DNA of 46,269 nt from Apostichopus parvimensis (taxonomy: Eukaryota; Echinodermata; Holothuroidea; Aspidochirotida; Stichopodidae): positions 126,150 through 172,418 of the forward strand of contig KN882961.1 of the NCBI GenBank assembly GCA_000934455.1. Direction: 5' to 3'. A program made the translations under genes and the position numbers. The notes under the pieces are model-generated. The model made no database searches. It saw only the letters and a program-made list of their open reading frames with translations, and was not told where the DNA came from. Shown piece by piece: positions 11,301 to 21,447 of this stretch; the stretch's first letter is position 1; each line of letters begins with the position of its first letter.

Positions 11301-14300
11301 AGCAGCGGCTAGTTTGATGGAATTTTAGGCATTGAATGAATTAAAAGATTTGTGAAATGTAGAACACGACACGTCAACTAAACGAGATGAAAAGGAGTGT
11401 AGAATCACGTGGCAGCGACATGGCATTATGAGAGTGTCTAACTGTCTTGAAGTGTTATGTAAGATGCAACAAAGTTGCAGCATGTAAAATCGGGGATTCT
11501 TGTCACTAGCACGAACTGATGGAAGAAATGAATGACAATGTAACGTTCATACAAAACGGAATTAAGATATTTCATATTTAATTTAAGCTTTTTACTAGTG
11601 AAAAGTTTCTTCTCGTTCTTATTCAGATTCTTTTTCTGCATGCTGCCTTTTGCTGTGCTGGATGATAAAGCTCTTACTAGTGTGAAGTGGAAGAAAGTGA
11701 CAGGTACTAAAGAGATTATTAAATAAGCTGGCAACACGAAGCGAGATTAAACTCTGTATAGATAGGGACAGAGCAATTCCATCTGTTTGTTAGAATACAG
11801 TGTTTTGAGGCCTTGTTACCACTTATTAACTATTTTGTTATCATGACCTTGATTATGTTCAGTTAAAATTCGTTTGGGATGTCCTTGGGCAATCATTCCT
11901 CTAGTTGGAAGCTTTTAATTGTTTACTTGTCGTCATGAATCGTTGAAATGTGATGTAACGTAGTCGTTATTCTTCTTTTAATACTTGACGTTATCTTTGA
12001 ATAACCAATAATATTTACTTTATGGAAGAACATAGGTACATTGATTATACATTTTAAAAGTCCAGTAAGCTAACTGGCCCACTAAATGTAATGTAAGATA
12101 TCGAAACAACCAATCACTCACGTCTTTGACCGTCAATTGATATATTGGGCAAACACTGCAGATTTTCCTAATTAATTAGAAAAGTTAAAGACGCTTCCTA
12201 GTTGGAAGCTTTTAATTGTTTCATTGTCGTTATGAATCGTTGAAATGTCATGTAATCTAGTCGTTATTCTTCTTGTAATACTTGAATAACCAATAATATT
12301 TAATTCATGGAAGAACAGAGGTGCATTGATTATACATCCCAGAAGACGTCTAGTAAGCTAACTGGCCCACTAAACGTTATGTAAGGTAAGGTATTTTCTA
12401 ATTAATAAGAAAAGTTAACGACGCTTCCTAACAGATATAGGCTAGTCGGATCTCGGAAAAGATTCCCGTGACTTCCCAAATCTAAATTATAATATCTCTC
12501 TTTTCAACTATAGTATTGTGGCTTCCCAATGGATGGCAGGAACGTGGATATAAGCTCAATATACAATCTGGCCATTGGCAGGTGAGTCTAAAAGATGTTT
12601 TTGGCTCCTTGCGTATTAAGTTTTAATCTGGGACAGCCACGAAATTGGTTGATAGCGTCAACTTGCCTCAGCTTCATGTTATTTTCTCTCCCTCTCTGCA
12701 AATGTCATGATTAATTCAGTCAAGATAATAAAGCATCATTAAGTCATTTCCTGCGTACATTTCGGTAATTTTCAATATAAAGTGTTATTCCTATGTTTTG
12801 GCATTTTTCGTGCACAGACTGCACTACTTAAATTTATGCGAAAAAAAAATACAGATTTAAAAACAACAAGCTACTACTTTTCTCTTGAAGGGGTGCTTTG
12901 TTTTATTAACTAGTGACATGTATGTTTCACGGAATGCGTAGTTTGTTGACTAATGGGTGGTGGGGGGGGGGGGCATAAAAAAGGAACAATAACTAATTTA
13001 TTACCGTATATAACCAAAGTGCAGAAGGTAATTATTGAAGACGAAATAAAATGCAAGCAGTCTATTTTGAGGCAAGATTCTCATGCCTAGAGTTTTGTTG
13101 GAGCGCCGCCTCGATCCGACGGTGTGAGGAAGTACATAGTTGATATAGGGAGATGCTGGATTAAGGGGTAATGGAGATTCAATGAGAACGGCTGGAGAAA
13201 TCACACAGACACAAGTTACTCTAATTGGACCATGTTATCCAAGGATAAAATGTAGCTCCCCCCATATAAAAGTGCGTTAAGTTGTCAAAATAAATGAATA
13301 CGTGTGCAAGCATACACATTAACAACGCAAAAAATAAGATTTACAGTGAATATAAAAAGAATCGCAAACGCACCTTGCACTATCCAAGCATATTCTAGTT
13401 TAAAACGGGCGAGAAGGGATTGGGTTGTTTTCTCGTTACACTATTGATCTGTCATTTCTTTTACAGAAGAGAGACAGCGAAGAAGAACTATCCGATAAAG
13501 GTTACCAGGAAGAGGTAAAATAAATAGATACATCAAGAAGTAGAAAGGGATCAATAGTCGCTGTCATTAGTTACACTATTCATTAAAATGTCAATAAAAT
13601 TTCAATAAAGTATCGTTAGGCATCTTCTTTCTTATCTTATCCTTACTCAGAGTTGCCTCAAATTATATATATATTTATTGGTTTAGTTAACATCTCATTT
13701 AGCTACGTTTTTATAAGGGTTTATTGAATTCAGTACATCCCTGAATGTAAGCTGGTAAATATCAACGTAAATAACATTCAACTGACAACGATTGCGTGCA
13801 CGATTACTCCCTTCTGTTAAGAAATCTTATTTCTCTGTGATATCAATTAGAAAAAAATATAATTCCTAGTTATCCGTTGTAGATAATAACTTAAAGCACT
13901 AGTATAAGGAATGTAAATATTGACAAACCTGTCACTTGAAAGTAACATGACTAGGTAATGTTCGATATAAAAGACGATTCGCGCCTTAGAATACTTGTCC
14001 ACTATTCAAACTATATAACGTAAACACGAGAAAGCTAACTACCGAATATTCGTCTAACTTAGGCAAGCATATACTTTCACAGTAATTTGTGTAGGTATTG
14101 ATAAGATAAACTCACTAGTAACTCATCCTTTCTCACTCCTTTTACAGCTGACCTTGTTTCGGCAACGTTACAGGTATGTAAACTTAACAACACATTCGAG
14201 TTATCTACATATTTACCTAGACTATAAGATGGTCATCATGAGTTTCAAAAACATGATATCCGGGTAAAAGTTGTCACAAATTGAGTCAAAGTATGTTTCA

Positions 14301-15004
14301 AACTTGCTAATTGTTTGGCTATAATTCCATTTAATTTATTACAACAAAAAAAGATTGCTCAGGCAAATGGCGAAGCCGTACTGATTATGTAGGAGTGCAA
14401 AAAGTATACTACAATGTATATTATAAACTGTACTCATTCTAAGAGAAAAATCAGCCTCTTAAATATAATAATTGTTTCAATTTGATGATGTAAATGTCAT
14501 ATCATACTATCATATTTTTACACATAAAATGTTTTTAATGCTTTATTTTGCGTTGAGCTGATTCTAATCGATAGTTTGACCGAGGCAGAATTAACACGAG
14601 GCAGAATTAATATTTACGCAAACTGAGATATCTCTCAACATGAACTAAGAAACCTCTAAGGAATATTTGTTACAACTATTTTAGTGCTCACAAGTGAGAG
14701 ATTAGCAGTCTTAAACCAGAAATTGAATCTATCCCAAAATTAAGTTATATCTGTTACATCTCCAATTTTGAAACTTTGTGGTGCTATAACGCCTAACAAG
14801 TCACCGTCCCTGGTGCGACTTTCATGGAAAGAAGTAGCAAATGATTTGGTTTTAGCTCTCCGTTCAAAACGCGACTAAGTAACTTGACATGAACTACAAA
14901 CTTCCCCGTACGGAGATACGATATAAAAAACATGTACTGGTTTGAAATGTATCATGACTAATTCAACATTATGGACTCTCAACAGGAATGAATCCAGACA
15001 GTGA
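5000..15004 (+). CDS. NLR gene 1: NACHT-LRR receptor, 12-exon model
   Basis: Proposed join: 5000-5396, 6291-7804, 8405-8601, 9125-9201, 9585-9640, 9858-9977, 10542-10747, 10895-10968, 12514-12581, 13467-13514, 14148-14173, 14986-15004, with stop TGA at 15002. It totals 2802 nt (933 aa). Every junction keeps frame and, apart from the weak donor at 10969, uses a good GT/AG site. Residues 1-132 are a Ser/Thr/Lys-rich, probably disordered region. The NACHT domain follows, with Walker A GEPGYGKST at about 214-222, Walker B LLDGYDE at about 293-299, sensor LTTR ending at about R330, and the NP...C..P winged-helix motif at 379-389. Two rounds of leucine-rich repeats and a short charged tail follow. 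NACHT-LRR proteins are cytosolic NTP-driven immune receptors; the ligand here is unknown. No DEATH, CARD or PYD domain was seen. Exons 8 and 12 are the least certain. Confidence 0.8.
6291..7804 (+). CDS. NLR gene 1, exon 2 (NACHT NTPase domain)
   Basis: The acceptor is tttttctctcacatag ending at 6290. A reading frame with an in-frame ATG at 6272 covers it, but that ATG lies in the polypyrimidine tract, so I reject it as the start. The exon encodes a pre-NACHT helical segment (KKHYREQYENVRPIPYL), a full NACHT with Walker A (DNA 6533-6559), Walker B (near 6770-6790), the sensor Arg and the winged-helix/helical regions. It ends in ILEIASSHG before gtgagc. The 1514-bp length is typical of a single-exon NACHT module. 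NTP binding and oligomerisation are inferred from the family. Confidence 0.9.
8405..8601 (+). CDS. NLR gene 1, exon 3 (LRR, module 1)
   Basis: Acceptor gggtcttctatag and donor g|gtaagt. Phase 0 in, phase 2 out. Encodes 65 residues starting IRISNLYLNW, with an LRR-like stretch LATLEKISISANELSENE and ending FKELW, whose Trp codon is split with the next exon. Homologous to exon 7 (10542-10747) and to the gene 2 exon at 35747-35955. Confidence 0.82.
9125..9201 (+). CDS. NLR gene 1, exon 4 (LRR continuation, module 1)
   Basis: 77-bp exon, phase 2 in and phase 1 out. Reads on from FKEL as WFLNCQLPESFSPEII, completing an LRR begun in exon 3. Donor g|gtaaac. Same size and phases as the gene 2 exon at 36880-36956. 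Confidence 0.75.
9585..9640 (+). CDS. NLR gene 1, exon 5 (LNLQSGKW element, module 1)
   Basis: 56-bp exon after tttttctcttgcag, phase 1 in and phase 0 out, encoding VVWPSYGRHLNLQSGKWQK. The W-P...LN.QSG.W pattern recurs in exon 9 (12514-12581) and in gene 2 (37688-37746), which supports a real, conserved exon despite its size. Confidence 0.75.
9858..9977 (+). CDS. NLR gene 1, exon 6 (duplicated NACHT-tail helices)
   Basis: 120-bp, phase 0/0 exon between gttttag and gtaagt, encoding 40 residues that end LLQESAIELLEKASRRD. This resembles the end of the NACHT exon (LLQRSTIQILEIASSHG), so the exon is a duplicated copy of the NACHT exon 3' tail, now a linker between two LRR modules. Confidence 0.8.
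10542..10747 (+). CDS. NLR gene 1, exon 7 (LRR, module 2)
   Basis: 206-bp exon, phase 0 in and phase 2 out, acceptor cttttattgcag, donor g|gtaagc. Begins IRISRVYLHESF and ends QSQRFKKL, matching exon 3 at both ends (IRISNLYL..., AESFKEL). Encodes a divergent LRR unit. Confidence 0.82.
10895..10968 (+). CDS. NLR gene 1, exon 8 (probable LRR continuation, module 2)
   Basis: Proposed 74-bp exon after ccattctaacag, phase 2 in and phase 1 out, encoding about SSIWLYQCIAQEYLPHKT. It sits where the module requires a phase 2-to-1 exon, and its size is one codon short of the 77-bp counterparts. The donor (g|gtttta) is weak, so the exact 3' end is uncertain. Without this exon, exon 7 cannot join exon 9 in frame. 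Confidence 0.5.
11902..12430. repeat. Intronic tandem duplication in NLR gene 1
   Basis: About 298-bp period: tagttggaagcttttaatt begins at 11902 and again at 12200, and the following sequence matches to about 12430 with substitutions and deletions in copy 2. It lies in the intron between exons 8 and 9. Confidence 0.85.
12514..12581 (+). CDS. NLR gene 1, exon 9 (LNIQSGHW element, module 2)
   Basis: 68-bp exon after ttttcaactatag, phase 1 in and phase 0 out, donor gtgagt. Reads WLPNGWQERGYKLNIQSGHW, homologous to exon 5 and to the gene 2 exon 37688-37746. Confidence 0.75.
12600..14147. other. Introns 9 and 10 of NLR gene 1
   Basis: Apart from the 48-bp exon at 13467-13514, this stretch shows only AT-rich sequence, a G-run (12960-12972) and short AT repeats. 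No further coding segment with plausible splice sites was found. Confidence 0.6.
13467..13514 (+). CDS. NLR gene 1, exon 10 (acidic tail)
   Basis: 48-bp phase 0/0 exon after ttcttttacag, donor gtaaaa, encoding KRDSEEELSDKGYQEE. Gene 2 has a 48-bp phase 0/0 exon in the same place (38090-38137, with SPEELERE), which supports it. Confidence 0.68.
14148..14173 (+). CDS. NLR gene 1, exon 11 (LTLFRQRY)
   Basis: 26-bp micro-exon after ctccttttacag, donor gtatgt, encoding LTLFRQRY plus two bases. Similar to the gene 2 final exon VKMFRELHQ. Confidence 0.6.
14986..15004 (+). CDS. NLR gene 1, exon 12 (terminal, stop)
   Basis: After the acceptor gactctcaacag, the phase-2 frame reads about five residues and stops at TGA 15002-15004. 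Gene 2 also ends at this point. The open frame 14988-15188 in another phase is probably 3' UTR. The same sequence is kept at 22470 in the deleted duplicate. Confidence 0.5.
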
Positions 15005-15582
15005 ACTCGTTGTCGAAACAATAACAGGGCCGCCATTTAACCTGGTTCATCGTCCAGTGCTCGCCGCCCCATTGCTGTGTTCGTCCCTCCAACAAAAGGT
15101 GCAATCGGCATGTATAGTCGGAAACATCCGAAGAAATATACAGTGGAGGTCAAAACAAAACAGCCGTTTTTACGGTGTTAAGCTGTAGACCCAAAATTAA
15201 CAATGAAACATGGATGCTAGCTTTGCTGTCAGTGTTTTCAGTCTGTGATAAGCGTTGCGTTCCACGAATTCTTGTCAAGACTGGTGCAATCACTCATTTA
15301 TGAACATGAGGTGTAAAAGGTAAAACAAAAATTGGTAATTATGATTGGGGTGGACGCGGGGCAAATATTTTGATAACAGGAGCACAACCACTGATATATA
15401 TTTGAATGAGGAGTGAACGGACAACAGATAAATGGCTGATGCTGGATAGAGGAAGTGAAGGGGACTATACTGGTGGCAGAACTTGCTTGTAGGCGATCAC
15501 GACAATTTCATCATACTTTTACTCTGTTCCATTCTGCTTCATTATTCATAAACTCCTTCATTAATCCCCACCCCACCCTCTT

Positions 15583-15930
15583 ATGCTTGTCTGTCCGCCA
15601 TTACACATTTTACTTGCTCCTAGTAGAGCTGGGAATGGTAAAAGGTCCTTTAACTTTTCTGGAGGCAGGTCGTGGAACAGTCTTCCCCAAAAGTTGAAAT
15701 GCTTGCCAAATGTTAATATTTTTAAACGCAACATGAAAACTTATGTTTTTTGGTTAAGATGTCTGATATTTGTTTGTCTATCTGTTTGCCGTCCTTTTTG
15801 TGCTTTTGGATGTTAACCATTTTCTACTGCATACTATTGTATATGTATTTTGTATTGAGGGCTACTCTGGAAAGCAGTGCTTCTGCCCTAGAAGGACTAC
15901 CCTTATTAAGATGACAATAATATTAATATT
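15583..15930 (+). mobile_element. LINE 3'-end fragment (CR1/L2/jockey-like)
   Basis: A frame reads GRSWNSLPQKLKCLPNVNIF followed by KRNMKTYVF. This matches the WNSLP...FK..LKTYLF tail found at the C-terminus of many LINE reverse transcriptases. It is followed by a 3' UTR with a possible hairpin (agcagtgcttctgccc) and an ATAAT-type tail. It is a short, 5'-truncated, inactive remnant. Its duplicate is at 23085-23425. Confidence 0.75.
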
Positions 15931-17027
15931 GTTGTTATAATCTAAAGATAGAAGTTTATGTGTATGGAAACGGGATTGAGCGCTTTGAAAGTGACTGTCA
16001 CCTTTCTAAAGAGTGATCTCTCTTGAAGGTCTCAGAGAACAACTATTAGGAATTAAGGATGCAAATATTAAATCACCTTTTATATTTTATTCATTATTTA
16101 ACCTATGCCTTTTCTAAAAAGATTATACTTTTATGTTTGTTTTCTGATTCTCTGCGATACGTTTTTCCGATGTATGTTGTTGAAAGAAACTAGTCGCTAT
16201 TGTTCTCACAATGGTTAAAAAGCTGTTACGGTGTTCAATGTTTATGCCATAATTTTCCATTATGTTGATAAACATGAGATTCTGATGTAGATAAATTTTA
16301 TATTGACTTAAGCGCCTTGTGGTGTTTACTAAAGTTAGCCCAGAGATTAAAAACAAAATTGTCAAAATTCACTCTGCTAGGTGTAAACTTGTACCATATC
16401 CTTGAACACTTTCAAATTTATTTGGAAACATTTAATTTTTCAGTTAAATAAATTTGTTATCATACTTACTAAAAGAGCCCGGAGGTTACAACAAATGGAT
16501 AACGTAACCTATACGATGATTGACTTCTTAAATTTCGTGCCATTTATGAATTCAGCGCTATTTGATGTATACTAAAGCTAGCCTATATGTTTAGAGATTA
16601 AAATAAAATCCATGAAAATTTCCAAATCTATTTGTAAAAACGTTATTTTTTAAAAAATTAAATTTGTCTTCTATCTTTACTAAAAAAGCAAGTTTCAGTG
16701 TGATGAAGATAACTCACATGAACATCTTTCCTAAGTAGCTAAGAAAAATCTTATTACACATCAGGGGTATATCATATCTTTACCTTTTCTACACACACAA
16801 GGCTGAAGATGTGATCAAGTCTAAATATCGAGTGTAAATATGACATCATCGAGCCACATGAGCTTCAATTATATATATGTCAAATGCTGAATGTCAACTA
16901 TTGAACCTTTTTAACACGACCGAGGGATTGCATTAGCCAACGCTGTTAACATTCCACCTCACTATTGAAAAAACCCCAAACAAACAAAAAACTAGCTCCA
17001 ATATACATCACAGATTTACAAAATGAT
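15930..17027. repeat. Non-coding segment shared by the duplicated units
   Basis: No gene seen. The segment matches about 23425-24583, and 16725-17027 also matches 19510-19870, so its last part occurs three times in the window. Confidence 0.8.
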
Positions 17028-17300
17028 CACCCGATACACATAGAGAACACAGTTACTACTGTAAATCTTACAGTTTTGTACCACGATAAAAACTGGATCG
17101 TGCTATAATTCAATAGCATGTGCTATTAGGATTACAGTAAGAACTGAGGATATGTGTAATTCCAACAAATCCAGTTGATGGAGTTACAAATATCCTCAGT
17201 TCTTACTGTAAAATTAATAGTACATGCTACCTGACCTCCTAATTTCAAGCTGCGATTTGTATCATCTACTTTCCAATATAAGGTACCGGTATGCAATTTT
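17028..17300. mobile_element. Foldback MITE, copy 1 (degraded right end)
   Basis: Begins with cacccgataca. The arms contain gtaagaactgaggatat (near 17138) and its near reverse complement atatcctcagttcttac (near 17191) around a short loop. The same family is present, better preserved, at 37352-37640. The insertion is absent from the paralogous positions near 24583 and 19870. Confidence 0.72.
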
Positions 17301-17329
17301 TCTTCGTTATCCAATTAATTCTTCTTCTG

Positions 17330-17563
17330 CCGACTGCTATAAAAATAATATCGAAATGGAAATTCTACGGTGCCAAATTTGACTTAAAATATGCACCAGA
17401 TTGCATCTAAGGACGTTTCAATACTAAACATTTTCCAAAGGGGAGGGGGACACCCCCTGCCCTTAGACCCCTCCCCCATTTCAGTCACCACTTCCAGATC
17501 CGTCGGCAAATAAAATTCTCTACACCCCCCCCCCCCAACAAAAAAACCTACGCTACGCCACTG
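17330..17563. mobile_element. Truncated TIR transposon fragment
   Basis: Ends with cgctacgccactg. It contains ccaaaggggagggggacacc and cttagacccctccccc, shared with the right half of the element at 1953-3492 (near 3395-3425), and a long C run. It is inserted together with the foldback MITE at one point of the duplicated unit. Confidence 0.65.
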
Positions 17564-17857
17564 GTCAGACCCGACGTTTAAACTACTGTAGGATATCTCC
17601 CGAACGGAGCAGGACCATTCTTAGCTGTTTTGGTTTTCCCCCTCAAGATCTATGTCATATAAGGCAAACGTAATGGATACATTTGTGTCCCCTTAGACTA
17701 AAGTTACATCGAACCGAACCTTTGGAGCCATGAACAGACAATAATTGAAAGGTTTCTTGCTGTTTTAGGACGAATAGACCGGTTGTCGAAGGACTTGGAA
17801 TTTCCGACAGGGACCACCTTTTGCGTGTGGACGCTAGAGACCTTTAAACCTTTAAAT

Positions 17858-18439
17858 CAGGATTTCCCTTACTTTATCCCCCCCCCCCACCAACCCCCTG
17901 TGAATGTCAGAGTTGTCCACGAACCCCCAACTTTTCGAGANNNNNNNNNNNNNNNNNNNNNNNNNNNNNNNNNNNNNNNNNNNNNNNNNNTTTCGAGAAA
18001 CGATCTGAGTCATTATTATACTATAATACGCATAGCAGTGCTTCGTAAAAGATCAAGTTCATTGTGTAATATTGTAATAAAAAAACAAGAGATGAACAAA
18101 TATTTATATGGAAACTTCAAGACCAGACAGCTTTTTATCTTCACGACGTACTGTCATGCGTACACCAACTTCACCAAAGTCATGCTTCCTGTGTCTGTTT
18201 TATAATTCAGTTATTTATTACATGCGCGGTACGGTACTACTATGGGCAACATATGTGTATGGAACGCGAAAAGAGTTCGTCGATAGGTACAATTTGTACA
18301 TTACTCAATTATATGATATATCAGATTTTAGTTCAACAAAAAGTACTCTAGTTATGACTTTCATAATCGTCTCACGAACCCCCTGGGATGAACTCACGCA
18401 TCCCTTAGGGGTTCATGCACTCCAGTTAGGAAACCTCTG
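17858..18439. mobile_element. hAT-like MITE, copy 2
   Basis: Inverted ends caggatttccctta and ttaggaaacctctg, with the 8-bp TSD ctttaaat at 17850-17857 and 18440-18447. Related to the outer element at 1480. Interrupted by the 50-N assembly gap. The copy at 24895 occupies the same site in the other unit, so insertion preceded the duplication. Confidence 0.9.
17941..17990. other. Assembly gap (50 N)
   Basis: Fifty N. The flanks tttcgaga repeat on both sides of the gap, so the true gap may be zero or negative in length (a collapsed overlap). Confidence 0.99.
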
Positions 18440-19370
18440 CTTTAAATAGTATCATATTTCAATAGCTAAAAATCTGTGCATAAAATGTGTTAGTGACAGA
18501 ACTTGCAGCGATATCGTGTTGAGAATATATAGGCTACATAACTTAATTTGATAGGTAGCCTCATTGCATTACCCATTGATGGTAAGAGGCCCATGTTTGT
18601 TGTACCAGTAATGTTTGTCCACATATTCCTAGTTTAAAAGCTGACATATTAAAATGTTGTTGTAGAAAACACAGGACCAGGGGGTATTGGAAATTATTCT
18701 TAAATCGATTCCAAGTCGATCCAAAATAGGAACATGGGCGTAATAGTAATAGGATTACAATGAATTACAAACAAACAGCACCACTCTGGCGACCATTATG
18801 CTGGTCTGTACCGTCTATATATTCCATATTAGGGAACCTTTAGCCCAACTATTACATTAAGCCAGGGACGGGAGCACTGATATCCCATCGACTGTGTCTT
18901 GTATTTTGTATATCAGGGCCAATTTGAATGATGTTGACTCTTTGAAAGTCTTCATCACCAGATATACATATTTGAGAGATGTAAAGGAACAATGGCACAT
19001 TGTACATTTTCATTACATGCATACATCCTCCCTTTATCAAGAGAAAGGGGGACAAAATTAAACAAGTTTAACTGGTGGTTAAACTGATTACTAATATGTG
19101 TTTTTTTCTTCTGAATTTCAAGTATTTAGAAGTATGTACTAAACATACTGTTCAGTAGATGAGTAGTAGCTTGAGCCCCCCCCCTTCCCCCACCCTACCC
19201 CATTTTGTACTATTTCCAAGATTTCGTCATTTTATTTCTGAAGCAAGCATCAACATGCCTCGGTGAAAAACAATTTCAGATCGAGTGGCCCCAATGTTGA
19301 TATTGTCGTCATTGACAATCAATGACAACCAGATGATGCACCCGTTTGATCCTAAGCTTCGTTGCTAGTA
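18440..19370. repeat. Non-coding part of duplicated unit
   Basis: No gene seen. Matches 25422-26380 and, in part (18476-18655), 19890-20082. Contains a C run near 19178 and several short open frames of no recognised family. Confidence 0.8.
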
Positions 19371-19500
19371 TGTATGTATGTATATTAGATCCTCCTGCAA
19401 GCTGGAACTCGCGAAGAAGCCTCATTGGCTTATCAAAGCCGCAAGCTGACCGAAGTCAGTTTCTTAGATTAACATTCAACGTCCATGATTATGAATTTTC
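19370..19500 (-). mobile_element. tRNA-SINE tail fragment, broken at the duplication edge
   Basis: The body shares ggcttatcaaagccgcaagc with 26438-26457. Copy 1 lacks the tRNA-like head that is present at about 26590-26630, because the homology is interrupted near 19500 where the third partial copy starts. Confidence 0.6.
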
Positions 19501-19509
19501 AATTGCCAA

Positions 19510-20085
19510 CAATCCCTAAGCAGCTAAGAACAATCTTATAACACATTAGTGGTATATCATATTTTAACTTTTCTACACATCCAAGGCTGAAGATTTGATC
19601 TAGTCTAAATATCTAGTGTAAATATGACATCATCGATCCACATGAGCTTCAATTATTATTTTTTCTTTATTTATTACAATGCTTAGTTTCTGGGTTTTGT
19701 CAAATGCTGAATGTCAACTATTGAACCTTTTTTACCACACCAAGTGATTACATTAGACAACGCTTTTAACCTTCCACCTCAATTGAAAAGAACAAAACAA
19801 ACAAAAAACTTAACAGCTTCCAATACTAGCTCCACTTTACATCGCAGATTTACAAAATTATAGCTGTCAGACCCAACGTTTAAACTAATGTAGGAAATCT
19901 GTGTACAAAATTAGTTAGTGACAGAACTTGCAGCGATATCGTGTTGAGATTATATAGGCTACATAACTTAATTTGATAGGTAGCCTCAATGCATTACCAA
20001 GTGATAGTAAGAGGCCCATGTTTGTTGTACCAGTAATGTTTGTCCACATATTAATAGTATAAAAGCTGACATATTAAAATGTTGT
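19510..20085. repeat. Third, partial copy of the duplicated unit
   Basis: Successively matches 16725-17027, 17564-17595 and 18476-18655, with one large internal deletion that removes the hAT MITE. It ends at 20085 in aaaatgttgtt, directly joined to the hAT end ttagggaacccctg that begins copy 2. Confidence 0.82.
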
Positions 20086-20866
20086 TAGGGAACCCCTGTT
20101 CTAAGGTGTCAGCAAATAAGAATAAGAAACAAAGAAGAAAAACAGTTTTCTAAAAAGAAATTTTAATATGGCACTTTATGATGCCGATAAAGATTTCATT
20201 ATCCGTTAGTGTATCATAATTTGTAGTTCATTAGGGTAGCGCACACTATTAGAAATGTGGTAACCAGTTTTTTACTAAAGGACATTCAACTTTTGTTTTC
20301 GTTTATAAAATATGCAGAAAAAGACACCAACGTTATCGCAACTATAATGGAGAAATCGTATATCACAAAATAGAGTGCCGTTGTTTAAGCAAAGTACAGT
20401 CAAGTGAAGGGAAGGTCAACTGTGCAGTTTGATCTGCCATGTTTACTTAAGTGATAACACCGTTGGATAATTACCAGCCTGCAGATAACGTAAGTTATAA
20501 TATATATATAATAAAGTCAACGAGGTCATTTTGATAACTTTTATCAGCTAAATAAATAGATCATAAAATATACAGTTTTTATGGTCAACAAACTATCATG
20601 ATGTTAAGTTCATTTTAAGGATTTTCGTTTCGTTGAAAGAAAGGAGCCTGTGAGAGAATGTCATGATCGTAAGAATGAATGTGGTTGCTGAACAAACCAT
20701 TAGTTGTAGAATTGAAGATGGTCGCAGTCTTAAGAAATATTGAGATCATAAAAGTGGCAATAGTTCTGCATCATCTGCGTGTTGAGGAACATGCTAGTAA
20801 CGCGAGATAAAATAGAATACCTCAATAAATATTTCTCAAAATGTGTTAAAACAATCGCATCAAAAT

Positions 20867-21152
20867 ACCGGTGCTGTGGCCGAGTGGATACGGCGGTGGC
20901 ATTTGAAGCAATGAGGATTATCGATCGGGAGGTTCCGGGTTCGATACCTGGCCGGGTCATAGTAAAGTGGGTTTTGCATCCAAGAGCAATCTACAGTTTT
21001 CCCATCTGAAATGACTTCCTGAATTGGAAATATTTCAAATTTGAATTAGTTATAATGTTAATCTGAGAGCCACCCGACGTGTGATTTGTGTTCAAGAAGC
21101 CTTTGCAGGCTTCTCCCACATGTGTGGTCGCTTAAGCGTCGTAAAAAAAAAT
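20867..21152 (+). mobile_element. tRNA-derived SINE, duplicate copy
   Basis: Second copy of the element at 4411, carried by the segmental duplication. A-box-like tggccgagtgg and B-box-like ggttcgatacc are retained, and the tail is gtaaaaaaaataa. Confidence 0.75.
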
Positions 21153-21447
21153 AACTGCTGATTACTAAAAGAAATAGCACTTACCTTTGATAACCCGTTT
21201 GATTGCCGTTTATGCTATTTGATTCTATTTGTACTAATGCATCAACGATTACCTATTTTGCTCTCCAAAGCAGATCTTAATCACTTTTATAAAGGAATGA
21301 ATCACAAGAGAAAGAGTAATTCAAAGCGTTTTGCTTTCCTTGGGGAAAGGCAGACAAATAATGCAGTCTGTATAGTTGTGTACGACTTTGTGTGTATTCT
21401 CATAAAGTGATTTTCTTACATTTACAACTGTTCTGATTCCTTTAAAG

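Larger units (their letters stand above)
3623..19500. repeat. Segmental duplication, copy 1 (contains the intact NLR gene)
   Basis: This interval is collinear with 20086-26510. The matching blocks are 3623-5180 with 20086-21628, 14186-17027 with 21629-24583, and 17564-19500 with about 24588-26510. Identity is high by eye, with scattered substitutions and small indels. Copy 1 alone keeps 5181-14185, which holds most of NLR gene 1, and alone has the 17028-17563 transposon insertion. Confidence 0.9.

Noticed and set aside
15455-15816. Host gene at 15455-15816
   Set aside because: The WNSLP...FKRNMKTY pattern is that of a LINE reverse transcriptase C-terminus; it is a truncated remnant.
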